Below are positions 35,654-48,570 of a DNA stretch of 64,000 nucleotides, piece after piece. Position 1 is the stretch's first letter. Every line of letters starts with the position of its first letter. Under the pieces are notes generated by a model. It was not told the DNA's origin, did not search any database, and saw nothing but the letters and a program-made list of their open reading frames with translations. The stretch covers positions 1,716,501-1,780,500 of the forward strand of contig JAPTOF010000003.1 in NCBI GenBank assembly GCA_028554755.1. Direction: 5' to 3'. This DNA is from Cordia subcordata (lineage: Eukaryota > Streptophyta > Magnoliopsida > Boraginales > Cordiaceae). The position numbers and the translations under genes were made by a program.

Positions 35654-37084
35654 ATGGGAAGGCCCCCATGTTGTGAGAAAGATGGAGAAGTGAGGAAAGG
35701 AGCATGGACACCTGAAGAGGACAAACTTTTGGTTGACTACATCACCAAGAATAATGGTCATGGCACTTGGCGATCTCTCCCTAAACTCGCCGGTTTGTTT
35801 GCTTCTGTTTTGTGTTCAATATGCTAAATGTGTGTCGTAGATATAACTAATAACTTGAGTTTGAACATTCTGAACCAACGAATTTGAGATTCACAAGTTC
35901 ATTTTTTCAAGTTTATGACACTAGTTTAGACTCAGAGCTCATAACGTTTTCACTGATTATTCTCCAGGCTTGCGCAGATGTGGAAAGAGCTGCCGGCTTC
36001 GATGGACGAATTATCTCCGCCCTGATATAAAACGTGGCCCCTTCAGTCCTGAGGAAGAGAATATTATCATCCAGCAACATGCTATCGTCGGTAACAAGTA
36101 AATATTCTCCTGAAATTGATTCAGAAGCATGATTTTGCATGTTTGTATAAAGGGCAATCTAGTGCACAATGTTACGGCTGTGTAGAGTCCGGAAAAGGAT
36201 TGGATCTACTCTGGATGTACTAAACATGGCTTTTACGCCTTGAATAGACTGAAGATTTTATGTATTGCCTTGTTTTATTTATTTTCTTACGCCTTCGGTT
36301 AACTCAGCTTTTACACATCCATATCTTCAGAGTAACATTTCTCTACTTGACTGTTCCAAAAAGTTTCAAGCTTTAGCAACATGTCCCATCTTTGCTTTCA
36401 TTTTTATAGAGATAAGAAATTTTCAGGTGGGCTGCCATAGCATCTTATTTACCTGGAAGAACAGACAATGAGATCAAGAACTTCTGGAACTCGCATCTGA
36501 AAAAGCGCTCTCCCAGCACAGGCCTCAGCCTGCATAGGAATGAGCAATCCAACCTTGTTAAGCTGACTGATCTGGACCCAAAATCCCCACCAATACACCA
36601 TATGGTACAGTGGGAAAGTGCTAGAGTAGAAGCTGAGCGTCAGTTGTCAATTGACTCATTGCTTTTAAATCCATCATTAGCCAGTAAAACTCAACGCGAC
36701 TACTTCCTGTGTCTATGGAATTCTGAAGTTGGTGCATCCTTTCGAAAGACTAATGAATGGGATGGCATGACATGTCAAAGTCCAGTGTCAATAACATCAT
36801 CCTCTACAAAGGTCGGATCTGGTTCAGGAGTCACAGTACAAGCTGAACAGAGCAAGGCTCTCAGCTCAGCTTATACAGAGGAGAAACAGGACAACGCAAA
36901 TCACCTTAGCAGTCAAATGGATGCAGAATGTGTGATGCTCGGTTCAGACTCCTCGGCATCATATGAAATGGATGATTCCTTGGACATTGTATCAAAGCTA
37001 CTGAATTTTCCCAGTGATGATAAGGAAGCTGCGCATGGATCAACTGATGATATTTCCATTTACCTCAGAGATGAATTTGACTGA
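35654..37084 (+). CDS. MYB17-like: R2R3-MYB transcription factor, subgroup 9 type (MYB17/MIXTA-like)
   Basis: Exons 35654-35792, 35968-36097 and 36427-37084 give 308 aa, with the same phase 1 / phase 2 intron positions as the other MYB gene. R2 has Trp at 18, 39 and 59; R3 has Phe72, Trp91 and Trp110. The DNA-binding core reads [20 protein letters not shown] and [18 protein letters not shown]. After the repeats, [17 protein letters not shown] corresponds to the subgroup 9 motif (MAQWESARxEAEARL). [16 protein letters not shown] recalls MYB17. Subgroup 9 factors control epidermal cell shape and cuticle, and MYB17 acts in early inflorescence development. An extra Asn (NNGHG, residues 33-37) makes the first R2 Trp spacing one residue longer than usual. 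The frame is intact. Confidence 0.88.
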
Positions 37085-37819
37085 CTTGTAAGTTCCTTTG
37101 CAACTGCTGTTGCTAGTGCTTATGCATTTCGCCTAGTTATTTGGCTTCCTCTGGTAGTTAGATTAAATTTTAGCAGAACGAGTTGGTGAACAGATAACAC
37201 AGAGCTACTATATATACAGGTTTCTAACACAACAGCTTTTGGTGATATATTGGAAGTTCGATTTTGTCATTTCACTTCTAGAATGAGACAAGTCATTGCT
37301 TATGATTGTTCAGAATATCAATTATGTGTTTTTCCTTTGTGCATAACTTTCTATACCAGATTGCTTTACAATACGATTAGTCAATTAGTCATCAAGAATA
37401 TGTGTTGCTCATCCACAATATGTGTCTCCAAGTACTGGAATTCTATCTGAAGTTATGCATATCGGCTAAGATATTACAATCCTCAAAATAGATAGACTCC
37501 ACCAGCCTAAAGATTAAGTCTCCTCAAGTTTGATCTTGTAGTTTCATGAAGTTTAACTTCCATAATGATTGATTTCTTGGGTTTATCATTATTAGGGACA
37601 GAGTCAATTCAATTTTGCAAAACACCTGTAGATTCACTACATGAAAATTCTGTTCAGCTTGTTTCTTACAAATTTAATCACTTCTTCTCCACTTGGTATC
37701 TACACACAAATACATTACAATTGCATACGATGCAGTTAAGTAACAAACAAATTTCAATAGGAGAAGATTTACAATGTCCAGCTTCAACATTTTGTCAAAT
37801 CAGACCTGAGAATAGAGTT

Positions 37820-39742
37820 TCAGAAACATCCAAGCAGTTTCTTGGGAGCAGTTCCTGTGGCACAGTACTTGGCTGCCGTCTCCTCTGCCTTGAGAATGTC
37901 TTCTCCTCGTTTGGCTTCAATCATAGCTCTCTGTTCTTCTGCTGACTTGTGAAGGAAAGCAACCTTGTTTTTCATTTTCTCTACATATTCTGCCTTCTTT
38001 TTCTCCAGTTTCTCCTACACATATGAGAGCTTACAAGCTCAAAACAAAGTTCCTCGTGCTTTTTCAGTTTAGCCAAGCATTATTAGGTAGACATTCACAC
38101 CCACAATATCACTGAGGATACCTAGCCCCTTTTTATCGAAAACCAAAATCAACTTTTTCTAATATCAAACTGTCTAATGAAGGATGAACTAGTATCCCAG
38201 GACAGCATAGAAGATTAGAAGGTGATATGGTAAGAAGCCCTGAACAATTGTCAGTTCACATTCCAGAATTTGTGCTTTCTATGGAACATCTGCTCTACTC
38301 TGGATTTATTAACTCAGCGTGGGGATTGTTTCTGGAAATCGGACACATTAACCATGCACTGAATCACTATTGTGCAACTCCTAGCATGTCTTTATACAAA
38401 AACGCTTGCGCACACACACACATGCACACTCTCAAATACATTTATGTATAAAGATGGAGGATGAGTCCTCACCTCAATCTTTTTGATCTCTGCCTCTAGA
38501 GCTGCTTTCTTACTGTTCTCCCATGCTCCAATGGCTGAAAGCTCCTTCTGAGCCCTGATGTTAATTTGCAGATTGCAGGGTTAAGTCATAATCGACATAA
38601 TACTTGAAGAAAATCACATATTTGATTTACGCTAAAACTAATCATGGTGCTCTGAATCTTGGTTAACTGCGATTAGAAGCACCAGGAATGTCTGTATGTT
38701 TTCCAGAAAAGCAAAAGTTCAAGGCAATTCAAGAACGAAAACTTACTTGTTTTCAACTTTTGATTTCTCACTTTCTTCCCATGCTTTGATCAATGACAAC
38801 CTCTTCTCATTCGCTACTCGGGCAAGTTCTGCATCTGGAAATGATTTGATGAAAATAATTCATCATCTTCATTACCATGTCCAGGGAAACCAACAGCAAA
38901 CAGAAAACTTATATGTTTAGAAGATCAAAATCGGATCTTGATTACCTCTGTCAATAGACCCCTCTGACTTTTTCTCCAATGCAGCTTCTGATGGTTCTGT
39001 CATGACATACACAATATCAATCAATTTTGGTACAGAAAGATTAATATAATAGATTCACAAATAAATATTTTAGCCTTCTGGTACACTAAACTAAAGTAAT
39101 TAACACGAGTTATTACACAACAAGAGAGCAAAACTAATATCATAATATTTTAGCCTTCTACTACACTAAACTAAAATAATAAACCCGAGTTATTATGCAA
39201 CAATATATATCAATGCAATGAAAGACAACTCTAAATGTAAGATCTCGCATCGGTTTGAGTAGAGATATTATTTGATTGGTTTATAAGTGGGATGTAGGTA
39301 TGACTAATAATGAGTTAGTTGATTTGACAACTAAAATAGTTATGCTTATAATGCTAGTCTCGCATACGAGCCCAAGGCTCTGAGTTCAGGGGCGGCGTGA
39401 CACTAAAAAGCAAAGTTCAATAATTAGACATCCCTTTCCCAAATCATGATCTTAAGCAAAAGCTCACAAGGCTTAAACACAACGCATATGATACATTCAC
39501 AAGCTTTCACATAAGTAGGTGTGTGCAAAAGATAAGCACTTACTTCCAACGATGGCTAGAGCCTTAGAGTCATGTGGTTTGTCATCAGCTGGAGGATGAG
39601 GGGTTTGAACAACAACAGACTTCTCCTTCTCCTCCACCACCTCCTTGACCGCTTTCACCGGCTCAGCCACCGGAGCTGGTGGAGCCTCCAAGGCTGACGC
39701 GGTGGCGGCCTCTACAGCCTTCTTGGTTTCTTCTGCCACCAT
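37820..39742 (-). CDS. REM-like: Remorin, group 1-like
   Basis: Five exons on the minus strand, 39742-39544, 38996-38946, 38834-38747, 38554-38473 and 38014-37820, give 204 aa with phases that join cleanly. The N-terminal part (1-75) is acidic and Pro-rich (PPAPVAEPVKAVKEVVEEKE). The C-terminal part is the remorin coiled coil: DAELARVANEKRLSLIKAWE, KAQKELSAIGAWENSKKAA and EEKLEKKKAEYVEKMKNKV. It ends APKKLLGCF, the C-terminal anchor whose Cys is usually S-acylated. Remorins attach to the inner face of the plasma membrane in nanodomains and affect plasmodesmata and responses to microbes. The start is the first ATG (MVAEETKK). AKYCATG has Cys where AKYRATG is usual. Introns contain dispersed-repeat-like sequence (39235-39400). 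Confidence 0.92.
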
Positions 39743-40013
39743 GCTTAAAGATGATGATGATGAAGACAAAAATTTAATTATCTTAAAGAAATATTGGAGA
39801 TGGATAATTAAGTGATGATGAGTTTTGTTAAGTGGTGTTTGTGTTGTATTTCTGGAAACAATTGGAGAAGAAGATTATAGTAGTTGGAGGAAGGTAACTG
39901 TCGTTTAGAAGTGAAGAGTCCAAGCTGGATTTTGATTGATTCAGACAGGTGTGTTGTTGCATATTATTAGTTGGCTCGTACTTATTACTTTAACCAATTT
40001 TTTTGTCGTCCAA

Positions 40014-40016
<3 letters not shown>

Positions 40017-40046
<30 letters not shown>
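40017..40046. repeat. (TA)n microsatellite
   Basis: About 15 TA units, some 280 bp upstream of the remorin start. Confidence 0.9.
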
Positions 40047-40049
<3 letters not shown>

Positions 40050-40227
40050 CTTCTTTTGCTTATAAGATTATAAGAAGAGTTTCCCTTTAAGTTGGATTGT
40101 TAGCAATGTTTTTTTGGGGTTTTAAGTTAGGGAATTTTTAAGTCACTTTGGGTTTGGGACTAATCCATATCTAACTTCGAGTTTCCCTAAGTTGAAATTA
40201 TTGTTGTTTGTTAAATTAGCATTTCAA

Positions 40228-40433
40228 GTAGTCTTTCACGTAGTTTTTTTTTAAAAATATTTTTTTTCAATAACTTTCTAAAGAAATGTTTTCTCAGAAG
40301 TTAAAATTTTTACTTTTGTAGATAGCTGAAATTGAGCTTTTATCAAAGTTTTAGATTTTTTTTTTAATCCAAATTACTCTTAAAAATAAGTATTATTTTC
40401 ATTAGAAAAAAAAACAACCACCCAAATAGGCCC
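40228..40433. mobile_element. Tourist/Harbinger-like MITE (copy F, decayed)
   Basis: The right end CCACCCAAATAGGCCC and the internal AGAAGTTAAAATTTTTACTT match the family. The left end is decayed around TAGTCTTTCACG. Confidence 0.45.
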
Positions 40434-43400
40434 TTTATTACTTCTTTTATCTAAGGACATATTTCAAGTCGGTTGCAGATCATATAACGACTGTGATAGG
40501 AAAATGTAATTAAGTTCAAATTTAAAATCGTTAAGTAATAAGCTATTGTCTAATCAATCTACTGAACTTTAAAAATCAAAAACCTTATTATTACTATTTT
40601 TAGTATTGTTATTATTCTTCAATCTTTTTCTTGTTTGGAGGTAAACCAGTTATTATATTTCATTTGTCATTTTTTTTTTCTTTGTGGCTATATGGATTTT
40701 TTTTTCCTTTCCCTAATTTGTTATCTTCATTTCAATCACTAAGAGGCGTTATTTAAGAGGTGGTCCAATATATTATTTTGGCATTTTCATGATTATGAGG
40801 CAGTTGCTCAGTGCTTTTTCCTTCCTTCCATAAGCAGTTTTTAATGGATGCACATGAAATTGGACGATCCCTTCATATTCTTCTGTGTCAATTTTCTTTC
40901 CTAAGCTAGCTATAAATCATATTGTAATTCTTTTATGATGAAAATTTCATTCTAATCTTATCATAATTTTATTTCTTTCATCTTTTACCTTGTTGACCAC
41001 ATAAATTTGTAAGTAGTATAAGGCTTCACGAAGCAAATATTGTAGATGTGTGGACTATCAACATATTCTTTTCATCTTAGTATTATTACGAATTTTCGAA
41101 TGGGTGCATTGTATCAGTTAAGATTAATTAAATGATTGTCTATATATGAAAATTTATCATTTTTACACTAAATACTACTTAACTCTTAAAAGAAGAAATT
41201 GTTGAAAATAATTAATTTATTGTAAAAATGATTGATGCTTTACCTTTAATTCCAAAACCCGAGCTTGTTGGTTGCAACTTGCCTAGCTTTCTTGATTGTT
41301 GAGCATTGACCATATTATCTGTCAATTTGCTTTCTCAAGCTAAAAAAAAGGCTTTTAAGTAAATGTATCATGTGCACCTTTCAAGAACTTCTTGATTTAT
41401 ATTTCTATGGGCACTAATAACTTGTATTAACCAAAGGTAAGAAAATAAGATGGCGGTATTTGATGTGATCTAAAGACATTTTAACACTAATCAGAACAGT
41501 AGTTTGAAAATATTGAGATATATATAAAAGTAAGAATAGATGTGAAAGGAAAGAAGAAATAAGTGTTCGATATAACAAAGAAGTTGATTGGAGTTGGTAG
41601 AGTGGCAATTTAGCAGATTTATGACATAACAAGGACATTTATTGGATGGTAAGATACATCATCTAGTTAGTTTAAGTTGGGGATTACTGATTAGTTAATG
41701 TTTAAAATAAAAAAAAATTAAAAAAAACGTGATTACTTTCTACCATAAAGTGTAAAGTACAGAAAATAAAAACACTAATCGATATTACACTTTACACCAA
41801 TTGAAGCACCAAATTATACGAATTAAGATCCTCTCAAATGAAAGATTTTCTCATATTTCATGTTAACATAAGAGGATTTCCAAGTAAAGGCCTCCAAGGG
41901 TGTGAAAAGGAAAGAGATTCTTCATGGCGAGTGATAGATTGTTCTTACACCCACACTTCAAATAAATAAATAGATAAGAAGATCTCCACTATATAATGGC
42001 TTTCCTAAAGCTTGACTAATGATTCCAAAAGAGAAATTAAAAGTGACATGATGCACCGAGCAAAAAAAAAAGGTGATGAATGATGAGAGATTCGTTTAAT
42101 AGATTGATTATATAATTACGATAATATAATTTAAATATTCTATTAATTTTGTGCATGATGTTATATATTATGAGAATATATAACCTTTATTCTTAGAAAA
42201 CAAATTTAAAAGGGTGATAAACTACTTCACACAAATCATTACGAATCTAAATGGAAGTCATTAATGATGATTAGACTCGTCTGATAAATTGATGATAGAA
42301 TTATAATAACATAATTTAAATAATTTATTAATATTAAATTTTAATTTATAACATTATACATTACGAGAATATCCATACCCCATTTGATAGTTGCTCAAGC
42401 CTTTAACCCCTACTCTTAAGAAACGAATCGTTCAAACAGACCACCACAAAAATAAAGAAGGAAAAACAGGTGTAGAGAGGACCCATAATTAATCACAGCA
42501 AAGTGGCATTTAGGCTGGAAAATAGCGCCCCCCCCCCCCTCCAAATAATTTAAAGGGACCAATTATTGTTCTGAGAAAATGAATGATAAGCAGAAGTCAA
42601 AATTAATAGTATAATAATTATCTCACTTGGAAAAAGAAAACAAAAGTAGGAGTATGATATTCTTTTTGAATTACAAAAAAGAAAATAACGAAAAATATAA
42701 CTTTGGATTAAAAGTAATAATAATAATCTTTTCGCACATTTTTCGAATCCAATAGTTAGAAATATTCGCCTTTTCGCGAATTATCTTCCCTTTTTCTTTT
42801 TCTTTTTCTTTTTTTTGTCCTTTTGATCTTGATTCCCGTTACCTCATCTAATCCTTTTGGTGGAATTAAAAAATATTGCATGAAAGATTATTGATTTGTA
42901 ACGCCGTATTTTTCTCCCTCAAAATAGAGAAAAGCAAAGTTAGCTCTTTATAAAGAAAATAAAACGATTTAATAAAGAAGCAAACTTTTCAAAATGAAAG
43001 GAGATATCCTTTCCCTTCATTTCTTTTTTTTTGGTCGGAATTTCCCTTCATTTCTTTTCCCTTAAGCAAGTGGATCAGAACTTTTTTTTTTTTAATGATC
43101 TCACAACTCAATCATTAAACAATTCAAATAATTCAACTTTGAATAGGAGATTCAAATCAAACTTGATTTTTGAATTGCATCGGAACGTAATTTTTATCAT
43201 TAGACATCTTTGGAGACAAAGTGGACCAGAACATGGTGCACCGTCATGAAACTCTTTATGGGGTCACAGAAAAGATGAAACCTTTGAAGTTTGAACGCCT
43301 CCAAATGAGTAATCTCATCATCTAGTGCGCTTTGACCAAAAAAATTAAATTAAATTAAATTAAAGCAAAAGAAAAAGAAAAGTGGCCTATTGTAGGCATT

Positions 43401-44081
43401 TCGGGCTTGGTCTATTTTAACCGTGGGCCAAACCAAACCTCAGTGATGAGTATTTCCCGTTACGTCCACTAAAGGGTCACCATGCGGCCCGTAGTCAGGG
43501 GCTAAAAATTTCGTTCTTTTATTTTTTCGGAGGTCAAAAGTTTATAAATTCAAACATCCGTGTTGTTTCAAATTGGTCTTGAAAAATCTACAGCTTAGGA
43601 CGAGAATTAATATCAAAATGTTGTTATATTTAAGACAAGGAATATACCACTAGAAGATTGATTTTACTAAAATACTCATGGTAGAATAACCCGTCTTTTA
43701 TCATTTGTCAAAAATTCCAAGAGTAGGTAGACCTGGACGGCTGACTAACACTGTAATTAGGTCTATTAGCTAAGATTCTCTTTGCAATCTTTTAAAAGGA
43801 TTGCAATAAAGTATTAATCCAACCACCAAATTAAACGTAGTAGAGTCAAGAGTCAATCTTAATGGTGAGTTGGTCAATATTCAACGATTCTTTTTCCATA
43901 ACAAACATATATTCCTCTTGATTGGAACATACATTCAGTACGACCTACAAAGGTAACGCTTGATGAATATTAAAACAGAGGAAAGAGTCACACTAGTTTT
44001 AACGGCCGAGTAACAAACACAAGAGGAGTCCAAGTTGAGAGAAACTTTAAAAATTGCAGCACTACATAAAGCAACACATCC
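40434..44081. other. Intergenic between remorin and cytochrome b561, no gene
   Basis: AT-rich. Near-duplicate phrases ATAATTTAAATA... with GAGAATAT occur at about 42100-42180 and 42290-42375, suggesting a small duplication. A C homopolymer lies at 42530-42540. Open frames (for example 43031-43249) are not recognised. Confidence 0.5.
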
Positions 44082-46781
44082 TCATATGGCAGTGTAACTG
44101 TAATCATCATGGGGATGAGGCTGAGAAAGGACTGTCAAGAACACAAAGGCCCCGAATATTACTGCGATGATGGCAGTGAAGTTGACAAGGTATGCCTCAG
44201 AGCCATACTTGGCAAGGCCAGAGTTCTCCAGGAATGTCAGCTTCTCTAGGAATCCAAGAGCTGCAGTGCCAATGGCCAAGACATACACAAACAGCCCGAA
44301 AAGCACGTGCCATGGGAGCGATTCGCGCCTGATATCTGGGGTTCCCCCGGGGTAGAAGAACACCAGAAGACCATAAATCCACTGACAGAAAATGGGGAGA
44401 ATGATTTTTAGTAATGAGAATACCAGTTAACCAAACAATGTTCAGAGGCTTGACAAAATTCGAACTAAACTAGGAATTTTAACAAAGCCACCTAACTACA
44501 TTCTTTAAATAGAGGCCTAAACGTGACAATGCTAAAGAACTTTAGAGTAGCACAGTTTGTCTATTTGGTTTTCTATAGCCTCCTGAGCTGCAGAGGACAC
44601 AGAACAAAGTGTTTCTCAATCAAAAGGCAACTTGCTACTTGAATGTTACCTGAATACCATACAGAACAATAACTCCAATCCCAAGCCAGGAGTGCAAACT
44701 GTATAAATTGGCAATATTGCTTTCGTTGTGGTACTTGAATGCGGTGTAGATCCCAATGCAACCAAGGATGAGGGCGATAGCATGAAGAACCAGATGTATT
44801 ACTTTCTTCACTGGCTTCTCAAAGGGAAGTGCTTTATAACTGATGATTGCTGCATTTAGAAAATAAAAAGAAAATGTTAAATACACTAGATTAAAGCCAA
44901 ACACATATATACAGTATATGTTTCTATTACCTTCACCTCCAAGAATAATGAAGCCAATAAGCATCAAAACAGGATGAATCTGGTAAGAGAGGAAAAAAAA
45001 AGTTAGTTATGAGATTTGTCATAATTATAACACAGTTACTTGAATGCCAGATATCTCAAATATCAATCTTTTTTCACAAAACTTGATTCTAATAATTCAT
45101 CAGAAACAATTTAAAACTGGGAGCTGAAATCAGACTTGCATGGTTAGACCAGAGCAACATAAACGGATTGAGTCCTTTTCTTATATCAAAAGATCATTAG
45201 TTCTCATTGTGTCTTTCATGTTGCTAAGAATTGCATAATCAAATTATATCACAAAAAGAATTATTATCAGGAAGCTATCCCCAATCTGCTTTGACTTTTA
45301 TCATCATTTATGTGCTGCCAAACATGGCTGTTAAATTATTATGTCAAGCAAATTAGATTACTTTGAGACGTAATCTTCATTCAACAGTCAAGTATGCGAA
45401 CACAATTAGGTATCAATCTTCATCTAAAACCACAGTAGTTAACAACTAACAATACTCTGCAGGGTGTAACAGAACGATAAGGGACCGCGATCGCTATATA
45501 TGTATACAGTAAGGTAGACAACGTACTTCAATAGGCAGATGGCTGCCACACTCCCAAAAGTGAAGGTAGGTGGTCATATGAAGACTAAAAGTGGTAGGTG
45601 GTGATGTGAAGACTGAAGAGGTAGGTGTGAAATTCTAAAGACCAGATAAAAACATCAGATAGTTGAATAATCCAAATTTGGTAATTGCCAACTGGTCCAA
45701 CCCATCCAACACATGGTTATCACCAACAAAGTGAATCAAATATCAGATATGACTAATAAAGCCTAAACAACTTTCATTTCTAACTTCAAATTGATCTGAC
45801 CAGATTGAAAATATACAAAATTCTTCAAAATCTAAATGAAAATTCGCTGAACCAAGAAATATGAACTACAAGAAAAGAGCTATCAAGCATCACTTTAGCA
45901 GAACTGTAGCCAGAATTCAACTGACAGAACAATTAACTCGACTTGTTGCTCAATTCTTATAGCTTGAAGTCAACTATAACAAAGACTATTTATGATCTCA
46001 AACAAACAAGAATAAGAAAGAACCACCACCATAGAGACATTCAATCTCGCAAACCCCAAAACAAACCAAGCCCTCAAGCAAATTGAGGCAGAACTAGTGT
46101 CACGCTCCCAAAACAGAGAGTCACTAGGCGTGGCATTACACTTGGTGGTGGCTATGGAGATCATAATAATGACTAGAAGAGCAAATAGCCAAAAGGTGAA
46201 GCTCAAAGGTAAGGACAAAAATTACCCAACATGAGAAAACATAAACACCCCCATGTAAACATTCAACCTAATTTTGCATAAAAGCAAACAAATGGATCAA
46301 AAAGAACACAAATTATAATGTTAATCTATATAGACTTAAATTAAAGATGAGACTTTTAAAAAGCCAACATGAGAAAACATTGAAACATGTATAAAGTCAG
46401 AAACTTTAAGCTTCCCAAGTAAACATTCAACATAATTTTGCATAGAAGCCAAAAAAAAAAAAAGAAATAAACAAACACAAATTATAATGATCATATCTAT
46501 AGACTTACCTCAAAGATGAGACTTTTATAGAGCCAACATGAGAAGAACAATCAAACATGTATAAAGTTTGAAACTTTAAGCAAACCATGTAAAGATTCAT
46601 CACTTAAAAAAGAGATGAGGATCAATGCGATTCTTACATTAAAGATGAGGCTTTTGTCAGTATCTTCCCATGCTAGACCACCCCTGAAACCTATGCACCA
46701 AACCAACACCAAAATCGCACTTATTACAGCCAAAGTGTGTGTTACATAGGAAAAATACAATGGATTCACTGCTATTGCCAT
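44082..46781 (-). CDS. CYB561-like: Cytochrome b561 (ascorbate-reducible, CYB561 type)
   Basis: Four exons on the minus strand, 46781-46638, 44979-44931, 44849-44650 and 44381-44082, give 230 aa with clean phases. Six hydrophobic helices are visible. The four conserved haem-ligand histidines are seen as His50 (IHPVLM), His83 (KKVIHLVL), His117 (LYSLHSWLG) and His156 (SLPWHVLFG). The ascorbate-side basic KPVKK and the substrate loop YHNESNIANLYSLHSW are in the usual places. Family members pass electrons from ascorbate across an endomembrane (often the tonoplast) to monodehydroascorbate or ferric iron. The length is typical. Intron 1 (1.66 kb) contains tandem repeats. The frame is complete with no odd residues at the ligands. 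Confidence 0.93.
46222..46615. repeat. Imperfect ~145-bp tandem repeats in CYB561 intron 1
   Basis: Three units begin near 46226, 46368 and 46530, each with ACATGAGAA followed by CATGTAAA or AAGTAAACATTCA-like sequence. The first two share TTCAACMTAATTTTGCATA. Confidence 0.65.
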
Positions 46782-46849
46782 CTTCTTTCTCCTTCTTCTT
46801 GGTGTCTCAAGGCTGCCACACTCCCAAATATCTATATCTCTCTCTCTCT

Positions 46850-46868
46850 AAATATATATATATATAAT
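46850..46868. repeat. (TA)n run upstream of CYB561
   Basis: AAATATATATATATATAAT about 70-90 bp upstream of the start codon. It may serve as a TATA region for the minus-strand gene, or be a simple repeat only. Confidence 0.5.
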
Positions 46869-46869
46869 A

Positions 46870-47426
46870 TTTATATTTTCAAGAATTTGAAAAAGCAATA
46901 CAATTACAAGGGTGTGGATAATTATGTACTTTAGCTGCAATTTATGTTTACTTTCTAGATGGACTATTATTGACCGTTGGATGAATGGAGATTTCCTCCA
47001 CCTAGTTTGGATCATTTTCCACGTGGTTGTAAGCATACGATTAAAAAAAAAAAGTCTACGTGGTTTGGTGGTCTTCAAATTCGTGTCTATTTTTAACACC
47101 ATTGGGACCTTTTCTTTTCTCCCATTGGCTGCATTTCTGATTTGTTTTTTGGTACAGATTGATTTTTCGTTTTTTTTTTTCTAAAGAAAAAAATTATTGT
47201 TTCGACGTAATATGAAGAACTAGTCTACAAGTGAATTATTTCAAGGGTAAGTAACCCCTAGAGTTTTAATTTGTTATAAAGTGTATTATTTTTAATTATT
47301 TTAAATTCAACAGGGCATTCTCCTCAAAATGAACACAGAACTTTCATGTAATTCTCAAATGTATAGTACACATATCCTTTCGAATAAAGTTCGTGCCTAT
47401 CTTAAAATCACAAAGTATAGTATGTT
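46870..47426. other. Intergenic, nothing recognised
   Basis: No gene. The open frame 46912-47184 (plus strand) is hydrophobic by composition and lacks support. Confidence 0.4.
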
Positions 47427-48000
47427 AGGGATATCAATAGTATCCACTCGCCTCATGCAGTGTACCTGCAGGTAGGGCGGGTTTTTGCAAAAACACCCGT
47501 GGGGCGGTGGGGTTTTTCTTTATACACCTGCAGTGAGAGGCGGGTCGGGTTGGGTGACCCATACGGTATATATATGTATGTATGTATATTATATATTATG
47601 TTTAATAATTATGATTTGGAGTAAGTTTGGATTTAATGTATTATTGTTGTAAAATTATGTTGAATTTTAAGTATTAGAGTTCGAATTTGATGTGTTAAGG
47701 TTTGGTGCATGATTTATGTTATTTTTTATTTATTTTTATCTAATTAAAAAGTAGGGATTTCCTTTGACAGATAAGGGTTTAACAAGTAAGTGTTTTGTTC
47801 CAATACTACGACCCCTTTGACTTTTGTTGACAGGTACCCCGTAGATAGGGGCATGGTGTAAAAAACACCGGTAGGGGGATGGTAGTTAGGAGAAAACTCC
47901 GGTACAGATATAGGGGCGGAGTAGGGGTAGGTGGAAAAATACCAGGTGCGGAGTAGGGGTTTGTAAACCCTTGCCCCTACCCCGCCCCATTGACATCCTA
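47427..48000. mobile_element. hAT-like non-autonomous element with G-rich ends
   Basis: The left end AGGGATATCAATAG mirrors the right end CCCCATTGACATCCT. Just inside, the left has GGCGGGTTTTTGCAAAAAC and GGCGGGTCGGGTTGGG, and the right has runs of GGGGCGGAGTAGGGGTAGG. The AT-rich middle is non-coding. No exact 8-bp duplication was found. Confidence 0.5.
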
Positions 48001-48298
48001 TGGTACATATAAGATGCTATTTGTCCTTATTTTAATAAAGGTTCTATGTTGATGCACTAGAGAAAATATTGTTTTTTTTTTTTTAGTCTGAATATCAAGT
48101 TTGACTTTGGATCTCTCCTTGCATCAAGATTGAAAAATGATAAAAATTTCATTAAAAAAAAAAAGGGTCATTGAATTAGGAGTTTCAAATTTCTTGCATT
48201 TTCTTTTAAATCATGTTTCAGTCATGGTCAGGTATTATAATTGAGAGATCTTGAATTAAAGAGTTTTTTTATTATTTTGTATATGGACGATGATAGAC

Positions 48299-48345
48299 AT
48301 TTTATCAAATATTTAGGGCCCAATTTTATCAAATATTTAGGGCCC
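48299..48345. repeat. 24-bp-period tandem duplication at a MITE border
   Basis: The 23-bp block starting ATTTTATCAAATATTTAGGG occurs at 48299-48321 and again at 48323-48345. The second copy runs into MITE copy G, so flank plus the first bases of the MITE are duplicated. Confidence 0.75.
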
Positions 48346-48567
48346 GTTTGGATTGACTTTTTTCAAAAATATTTTTTAACAATTTTCGAGAAACAGCTTT
48401 TTTTTAGAAGATGAAAATTCTGGCTTCTAAAAAAAAACTGTATTTGAATTTTTTTTCAGAGTTTCAACTTTTTTTAAAACCAATTTAAATAATTATTGCA
48501 AATTTAATGTACCTTTTTCAAAAAAAGTATTTTTTCCTAAAAAAAAAAAACTAATCCAAACAGGCGT
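48340..48567. mobile_element. Tourist/Harbinger-like MITE (copy G)
   Basis: A 228-bp element starting GGGCCCGTTTGGATTGAC and ending CTAATCCAAACAGGCG, flanked by TTA at 48337-48339 and 48568-48570. One of the best preserved copies. Confidence 0.75.
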
Positions 48568-48570
48568 TTA

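Noticed and set aside
39743..39769. Remorin start further upstream with a Ser-rich leader
   Set aside because: The upstream codon is TTG, not ATG; the first ATG gives the usual MVAEETKK start.
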